Shown in pieces: positions 5,977 through 10,832 of a DNA stretch of 10,832 bases. Source of the stretch: Bryobacterales bacterium (lineage in GTDB: Bacteria; Acidobacteriota; Terriglobia; Bryobacterales; Bryobacteraceae); assembly GCA_025462985.1 (NCBI GenBank), contig JAOAPP010000072.1, positions 1-10,832 on the forward strand. The letters are read 5' to 3'. Positions within the stretch are counted from its first letter, which is position 1; every line of letters starts with the position of its first letter. The notes beneath the pieces were generated by a model that was given only the letters and a program-made list of their open reading frames with translations, ran no database searches and was not told the DNA's origin. Both the position numbers and the translations under genes were made by a program.

Positions 5977-6612
5977 ATGTCTCTGCAAATCGGCGATGTC
6001 GTCCCAGATTTCACTGCCCAGACCACGGAAGGAGAGATTCACTTCCACGAGTGGATCGACGGATCCTGGTGTGTCCTGTTTTCACATCCGAAGAACTTCA
6101 CGCCTGTGTGTACCACTGAGCTCGGGTACACCGCCAAACTGAAGCCCGAATTCGACAAGCGCGGCGTCAAGGTAATCGGGCTCAGCTGCGATCCCATCGA
6201 CGCACACCACAAGTGGGCGCTGGATATCGAAGAAACGCAAGGCTACGCTCCCAATTTTCCGTTGATCGCGGACGCGGATCGCACCGTGGCCAATCTCTAC
6301 GGAATGATTCATCCGAACGCGTCCGATACGCTCACCGTCCGCTCGGTCTTCGTGATCGGGCCGGACAAAAAAGTGAAGCTGAGTCTTACTTATCCGGCCA
6401 GCACTGGCCGGAATTTCGACGAAGTCCTGCGCGTCATCGACTCCCTGCAACTAACCGCAAAGAGCCAGGTGGCCACTCCCGTGAACTGGAAGCAGGGCGA
6501 GGACGTCATCATCGTGCCGGCCGTGTCTGACGAAGAGGCCAAGAAGAAATTTCCGCAAGGCTGGAAAACGCTGAAGCCGTACCTTCGCGTGGTCGCTCAG
6601 CCGAAGGCGTAG
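5977..6612 (+). CDS. Peroxiredoxin, 1-Cys / Prx6 type
   Basis: A 211-residue cytoplasmic thiol peroxidase that reduces H2O2 and organic hydroperoxides. The active-site segment HPKNFTPVCTTEL spans residues 37-49: H37, P38, T42 and the peroxidatic Cys45, followed by E48. The conserved active-site Arg is R122 (LTVRSVFVIGPD). After the thioredoxin-fold core comes the long C-terminal domain typical of Prx6 (ATPVNWKQGEDVIIVPAVSDEE, then FPQGWKTLKPYLRVV), involved in dimerisation. The other cysteines, C32 and C71, are not in resolving-Cys positions, which supports a 1-Cys mechanism using an external thiol. The start is ATG 5977 with a weak AAGGTAAG upstream. The frame extends to a TTG at 5890, but those 29 residues lack family similarity. 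Length matches the family (210-225). A stem-loop follows directly after the stop. The stop is TAG, which shows that TAG terminates in this genome. Confidence 0.96.
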   Translation: MSLQIGDVVPDFTAQTTEGEIHFHEWIDGSWCVLFSHPKNFTPVCTTELGYTAKLKPEFDKRGVKVIGLSCDPIDAHHKWALDIEETQGYAPNFPLIADADRTVANLYGMIHPNASDTLTVRSVFVIGPDKKVKLSLTYPASTGRNFDEVLRVIDSLQLTAKSQVATPVNWKQGEDVIIVPAVSDEEAKKKFPQGWKTLKPYLRVVAQPKA

Positions 6613-6615
6613 TCA

Positions 6616-6650
6616 AAGGTTCGGCGCAGTTCCGCGCTGCGCCGGACCTT
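6616..6650. terminator. 14-bp stem-loop, bidirectional terminator between peroxiredoxin and PAP2 genes
   Basis: AAGGTTCGGCGCAG (6616-6629) pairs with CTGCGCCGGACCTT (6637-6650) over 14 pairs (13 Watson-Crick and one G-U) around a 7-nt loop. It begins 4 nt after the peroxiredoxin stop, and its last base is part of the opposing PAP2 stop codon. A short T-run (TTT) follows on the minus strand; on the plus strand the tail is CAATATC. Position and strength make it the best terminator in the window. Confidence 0.75.
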
Positions 6651-7414
6651 CAATATCGAAGCACTGCGAATCGTGTAACGGTGTACCCGAGTGCGGCGCC
6701 CGCAAAAACGTCTGCGGTGAAATGTTCGGACAACGACAGTCTGGAGAATCCCACCAAAGCCGCTGCTCCATAGGCCGCGTAAGGAACCCAGCGATGGTTC
6801 GCATACCGATGCGCAACCACGGTGGCAACCGCAAACGCCGCGATCGTGTGTCCGGATGGAAAACTGGAACTGGTGGGCGAACCCTTCGTTTCGAAGAATG
6901 TGCCGCGATAGTTCCCATTCGGGGGAATGCTGTTCGGCCGAGCTCGCCGGGTAATCGCCTTCAACGCAGTAGCCAGAATTTCTGTATCGGCCACAGCCTC
7001 TCCCGCAAACAATGCCGTCCGCTGCATCTTCGCATCTCCACGCATCAAACCCGCCCCATAGAGCGCCGCCGGAGCCAGAATCGTACCGACCGACATAGCA
7101 TTGCTGGTGAACACATCGTTGAAGCTCCCGAATGAGGAAGCGTTATGGAAATACTTGCCCTCATAGGGATCGGCTGCCAGCAGAGCACTGGTTGTGCCTG
7201 CGATAGCTAGCGTTGGAACCCACACATGGCCGTTCCCCAGCTTCCCAGGAAATAGCCAGATGTCCTTCTGATCCTGCAGAATGTTTGGAACCAGAAGCTT
7301 CCATGAAACAGGACCGTCACAGTCCGGCGTGCAGAGGAGCGACAATTGCGCATACGAGTGCGATACACCGACGCTCAGCAGCAGCAGCAAAGCCCAAACA
7401 GAATTTCTGAGCAT
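6650..7414 (-). CDS. PAP2-family phosphatase with signal peptide
   Basis: A 254-residue exported or membrane-associated acid phosphatase of the PAP2/haloperoxidase superfamily. The N-terminus MLRNSVWALLLLLSVGVSHS-YAQ is a Sec signal peptide with probable cleavage after Ala22. All three catalytic motifs are intact: K152-x6-R159-P160 (KAITRRARP), P186-S-G-H189, and S224-R225-x5-H231-x3-D235 (SRLSLSEHFTADV). Moderately hydrophobic Ala-rich helices surround them, as in lipid phosphate phosphatases and undecaprenyl-pyrophosphate phosphatases, although the exported form with few long membrane segments is closer to soluble periplasmic PAP2 enzymes. Substrates could be phosphatidic acid, lipid pyrophosphates or phosphomonoesters. 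The start is ATG 7414 at the signal peptide; a TTG at 7432 would add six residues (MNLPAI). It is convergent with the peroxiredoxin and divergent from the cupin. No ribosome binding site stands out. Confidence 0.9.
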   Translation of the reverse strand: MLRNSVWALLLLLSVGVSHSYAQLSLLCTPDCDGPVSWKLLVPNILQDQKDIWLFPGKLGNGHVWVPTLAIAGTTSALLAADPYEGKYFHNASSFGSFNDVFTSNAMSVGTILAPAALYGAGLMRGDAKMQRTALFAGEAVADTEILATALKAITRRARPNSIPPNGNYRGTFFETKGSPTSSSFPSGHTIAAFAVATVVAHRYANHRWVPYAAYGAAALVGFSRLSLSEHFTADVFAGAALGYTVTRFAVLRY

Positions 7415-7517
7415 GATTGCAGGTAGGTTCAATGCCTAGCGTACTTGGCCCAGACACCGATTTCCACCAAATCTCACCTGATTTATGAGAAGTTTAAGAG
7501 ATTCACAGGCATCGAAC
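7415..7517. other. Short divergent intergenic region, PAP2 / cupin
   Basis: About 100 bp that must contain the start signals of both divergent genes. I see no clear inverted repeat, strong Shine-Dalgarno or confident promoter. Its weak ribosome binding sites leave both starts open: PAP2 at 7414 or 7432, and cupin at 7485 or 7518. Confidence 0.4.
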
Positions 7518-7901
7518 ATGCAGCAGTTATCGAAGATAAATCTCGACGAGCGATTCAGCCTCTTTAGCGATCATTGGCGGCCTAAGATTGTTGCCGAACT
7601 AAACGGTCAGCACTTGAAGCTGGTCAAGGTGCAAGGCACTTTCCCTTGGCACACGCATGAACACGAAGATGAATTGTTCCTGGTCTGGCGCGGCGCATTT
7701 CGCGTCGAATTCCGCGATCGCATCGAAGAATTGAAGCCCGGCGAAGCGCTGGTTGTGCCCCGCGGTGTCGAACATCGTACCGCCGCTGATGAAGAGGCCG
7801 AAGTTCTCATCTTCGAACCTGCGGCTACAAGAAATACGGGAAGTGTGCAGGACGAATACTTCACCGCGCCAGAAGCAACATGGCTCCCCTCGGTCGACTA
7901 G
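7518..7901 (+). CDS. Small single-domain cupin protein
   Basis: A 127-residue double-stranded beta-helix protein, probably cytoplasmic and metal-binding. Cupin motif 1 is G40-TFPW-H45-T-H47-EHED-E52-LFLVWR-G59, with the two His and the Glu ligands in place. Motif 2 is G75-EALVV-P81-R-G83-VE-H86, giving the fourth ligand. The final Asn of the consensus is replaced by Ala90. The domain could be an isomerase, a dioxygenase-like enzyme or a small-molecule sensor; the sequence does not decide. Related stand-alone cupins are often annotated as mannose-6-phosphate-isomerase-like. The start is taken at ATG 7518, since homologues start near the KINLDERFSLFSDHW segment; ATG 7485 is in frame and adds 11 residues. 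Neither has a strong ribosome binding site. It ends in TAG and converges with the Old Yellow Enzyme gene across a 28-bp gap, too short for a separate terminator. Confidence 0.88.
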   Translation: MQQLSKINLDERFSLFSDHWRPKIVAELNGQHLKLVKVQGTFPWHTHEHEDELFLVWRGAFRVEFRDRIEELKPGEALVVPRGVEHRTAADEEAEVLIFEPAATRNTGSVQDEYFTAPEATWLPSVD

Positions 7902-7929
7902 GTGGTAAGGAGGGATTCTTAGCCGACGT

Positions 7930-9063
<1,134 letters not shown>

Positions 9064-9175
9064 TAAATGTGGAAGATTGCTCACATTCCATAGATGCTCT
9101 GGCGAAAACAGGCGTCGCATAGATGATTGGCGCAGGCAAAACCCCAAGCCAAACCGGGCCTAAAGTGAGGGACGC

Positions 9176-9574
9176 ATGCTGCCGATAACACTGATCATGA
9201 TCAAGTGTCCAGCGTGCGGCGGTGTTCAGTTCTGGCGATCGCGACGGCGAGGACTCGGAGAAAATATCTTGGCTCGGGTGGGCTACTGGCCCTACCGATG
9301 CCTGGAGTGTTCGGAGCGCTTCCGTCTCCGTCTGAGGAATTATGTCCCGCAGACAGCAACTGCGAAACCCGAAACGAAAGTCGAAATGAAACCCGATGAT
9401 GTAGGTCCGGAGGTCGCCTCTCACCGGCACCCACATCAACCCGTGGCGAAGGTCGTCATTCAGGCAGACTCGCACGAACAACTGGACCAGGTACTGCTCG
9501 CCCTGCAACGGGCGGTAGCCCGATACGACACCTCTTCAAACAGGACGCACGCCGACTATGCAAAGCGGCGTTGA
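9176..9574 (+). CDS. Small zinc-ribbon-like hypothetical protein
   Basis: A 132-residue protein of unknown function. The N-terminal part has two CxxC knuckles, C11-P-A-C14 and C42-L-E-C45, about 27 residues apart, flanking a basic WRSRRRGLGE segment and a hydrophobic patch. This is a typical zinc-ribbon arrangement, and small proteins of this C-x2-C...RSRRRG...YRC-x2-C pattern are frequent in Acidobacteriota, where I know of no assigned role. The remainder is a polar linker rich in Lys/Pro/Glu and a helix (QADSHEQLDQVLLALQRAVARY). ATG 9176 has GAGGGA 4-5 nt upstream and is preferred; ATG 9197 (MIKCPACGG) is the alternative and would put the first knuckle at residues 4-7. It is divergent from the Old Yellow Enzyme gene and convergent with the aldolase-like gene. 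Nucleic-acid or protein binding through the ribbon is only a guess. Confidence 0.72.
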   Translation: MLPITLIMIKCPACGGVQFWRSRRRGLGENILARVGYWPYRCLECSERFRLRLRNYVPQTATAKPETKVEMKPDDVGPEVASHRHPHQPVAKVVIQADSHEQLDQVLLALQRAVARYDTSSNRTHADYAKRR

Positions 9575-9600
9575 GGGAGAGTATTATGTTTTAGCGCTAC

Positions 9601-9659
9601 GTTACGGACCCTGCGTAACTCCTGGAGCATGACGGGGACGCGGTTCACCTACTCCAGGA
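9601..9659. terminator. Two adjacent hairpins in the convergent gap 9575-9697
   Basis: The first is GTTACG (9601-9606) with CGTAAC (9614-9619), 7-nt loop. The second is TCCTGGAG (9620-9627) with CTCCAGGA (9652-9659), perfect over 8 pairs with a 24-nt loop. They abut each other in the 123-bp gap between the zinc-ribbon gene and the aldolase-like gene, where a bidirectional terminator would be expected. There is no T-run, so this is a weak call. Confidence 0.35.
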
Positions 9660-9697
9660 CGGCGCACCTGGCCAATTGCCTTCAGATGTACATGTCA

Positions 9698-10747
9698 TCA
9701 TGGAATCGGAGCATCCGACAAGGGCTTGGAGGGACACAATCTGTTGGCCGAGGCTCCCAGATAGGTCGGCCCGTTCAGCACCTGTGACACTTCCGAACTA
9801 GTCAAGTAACGAATGGGAGCGAACTGGTCGATTCGCTGAACGACCTCTACCAAGCCGCGGAGCAATTGTTCTTGAGCTCGCGTCACGTGCTTACTGCAGA
9901 GCACGCCGATGCCGTCCATCAAGAGAATCGACGCTGGGCGATGTTGCCCACAATCCTCGCTATGGGGGTATTTGAGCAGTGGAACTGTCTCAGGCAAGAA
10001 CATGGCCTGACACGGGTAAAGCACGCCCCCAGATAAGATTTGTTGCGAGAGTTGGTCGGTAGCCAGAGCATGGACTTCCATATACGTCGGCAGTGACCAA
10101 CCTGATTCAGAGGCTGTCCGCGTGAGTAGCGCCGCCGGGGTCTTGGGCGTCACTCGTGGCGTGATTGCCAGCCTCGATTCGACATCACCGAGCAACTCCT
10201 CGGCGGACCGGCAACTGTGTCCACAAACTACCAGGCCGTGATTTCCTAGAACGAACACATTCGTCTCTGGGCAGGACGACACTGCAGTCTGGATTTCTCT
10301 AGCCAGGAAAATGCCTGACGGTGTGTAGGGAATCCATTTCCAATCAAGATCGCGAAGCCGCACACTGAGTTGCTCTGGCCCGTCCTCCCGCACGGCCCAG
10401 GCGATTGCGTTGACTGAATGCACGTGGATAACGACTTTGTGAGGTAGCACCGCATGCATTGCGGTTTCAATCGAGGGACGTCTATCACCACAGGTGATTG
10501 CTGGCTCTGGTATGTCTCTGCGCTCTCTGAAACACTGCATTGCGCTGGTCAGACTTACGCAGACAAGGAAGTCATCAGACTCCGCATCAATCAGCCACTT
10601 GCCCGATGCTTTAACCCACAGAGAGTTCCCTATCTTAACCGACGTGTTCCCAGTGCTGGCCTGCACGAGCAGCGGGTCGTGACCGAGACGCGCCGATAGC
10701 TCTCGCAGGGCCTTCAATTCACAGTCTTCACTCGAGATATGTGTCAC
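9698..10747 (-). CDS. Class II aldolase/adducin-family protein, long stand-alone form
   Basis: A 349-residue cytoplasmic protein with a zinc-dependent class II aldolase fold, related to the aldolase part of RhaD-type proteins. STGNTSVKIGNSLWVKASG (about residues 31-49) is the substrate-phosphate loop. SIETAMHAVLP holds the catalytic-base Glu (E94). Zinc ligands are H108-x-H110 (VIHVHS) and H170 (LGNHGLVVCG). A second region of about 120 residues follows, with LPTYMEVHALATDQ, a GGVLYPCQAMFLPE segment, ILLMDGIGVLCSKHVTRAQE and a final APIRYLTSSEVSQVLN, matching longer aldolase/adducin proteins rather than FucA or AraD (about 215-230 residues). Sugar-phosphate aldol cleavage is likely, but the substrate is unknown. 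The start is GTG 10747, supported by AGGAG 8 nt upstream; TTG 10768 would add 7 residues, and the frame is open to the window edge. About eleven Cys residues are unusual for a bacterial cytoplasmic enzyme of this length. Confidence 0.85.
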   Translation of the reverse strand: MTHISSEDCELKALRELSARLGHDPLLVQASTGNTSVKIGNSLWVKASGKWLIDAESDDFLVCVSLTSAMQCFRERRDIPEPAITCGDRRPSIETAMHAVLPHKVVIHVHSVNAIAWAVREDGPEQLSVRLRDLDWKWIPYTPSGIFLAREIQTAVSSCPETNVFVLGNHGLVVCGHSCRSAEELLGDVESRLAITPRVTPKTPAALLTRTASESGWSLPTYMEVHALATDQLSQQILSGGVLYPCQAMFLPETVPLLKYPHSEDCGQHRPASILLMDGIGVLCSKHVTRAQEQLLRGLVEVVQRIDQFAPIRYLTSSEVSQVLNGPTYLGASANRLCPSKPLSDAPIP

Positions 10748-10755
10748 TTGTATCT

Positions 10756-10760
10756 CTCCT
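10756..10760 (-). promoter_or_regulatory. Shine-Dalgarno supporting the GTG start of the aldolase-like gene
   Basis: Minus-strand AGGAG lies 8 nt before GTG 10747. A competing frame ends in TGA at 10765-10767 just upstream, which would fit the end of an upstream gene in the same operon, but only 64 bp of it lie in the window. Confidence 0.55.
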
Positions 10761-10832
10761 GCAGTCAAGGCAAAACCCGTAAGGCCGGGACAGGCTCCGG
10801 CGGCTCTGAAATCCGCCGCGATCTGAGCTCGC

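Noticed and set aside
10798..10818. Hairpin CGGCGG / CCGCCG near the right edge
   Set aside because: Short, GC-rich, without T-run and close to the window end; cannot be separated from chance.
10765..10832. C-terminus of an upstream minus-strand gene ending in TGA at 10765-10767
   Set aside because: Only about 22 codons are visible and all three minus frames are open or nearly so here; too little to support a gene.

Overview
The window looks like bacterial chromosome of moderately high GC. The gene mix fits a soil bacterium, most likely Acidobacteriota: an inositol-phosphate synthase, a lipid kinase coupled to a metallophosphoesterase, an MGT-type glycosyltransferase, a 1-Cys peroxiredoxin, a secreted PAP2 phosphatase, a cupin, an Old Yellow Enzyme and a class II aldolase-like protein. 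That placement is an inference from gene content, not from a marker gene. No rRNA, tRNA, CRISPR array, transposase, integrase or phage gene is visible.

Layout. (1) 2-1736, plus strand: the 3' part of a myo-inositol-1-phosphate synthase gene, then an extended-SDR epimerase/dehydratase gene with its own strong ribosome binding site. (2) 1743-3735, minus strand: a diacylglycerol-kinase-family lipid kinase whose stop codon overlaps the start of a calcineurin-like phosphoesterase (TGATG), then a possible small acidic protein. (3) 3736-4290: a structured leader in front of a small secreted protein rich in Arg/Glu/Tyr/His octad repeats, closed by a hairpin shared with the convergent gene. (4) 4303-5616, minus: a GT1/MGT-family glycosyltransferase with a TTG start and a perfect Shine-Dalgarno. 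(5) 5977-6612, plus: a 1-Cys (Prx6-type) peroxiredoxin, separated by a clean 14-bp stem-loop from the convergent PAP2 phosphatase (6650-7414, minus). (6) 7518-7901, plus: a cupin, convergent with an Old Yellow Enzyme gene (7930-9063, minus) that carries an in-frame amber codon. (7) 9176-9574, plus: a small zinc-ribbon protein, convergent with a class II aldolase-like protein (9698-10747, minus).

How the genes fit together. Left part: inositol phosphate synthesis, lipid phosphorylation and phosphoester hydrolysis could reflect phospholipid head-group metabolism, but the two operons converge and a joint pathway is not shown. Middle and right: mostly single-gene units for stress or detoxification (peroxiredoxin, Old Yellow Enzyme, cupin) and envelope chemistry (PAP2 phosphatase, glycosyltransferase). 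I do not see a convincing new multi-gene system. The most noteworthy item is the Old Yellow Enzyme gene: one TAG stands at a position where E. coli NemA has Tyr, as I recall that sequence, and about 75 well-conserved codons follow it in frame. Next is the inverted-repeat leader that can pair over the ribosome binding site of the repeat-protein gene.
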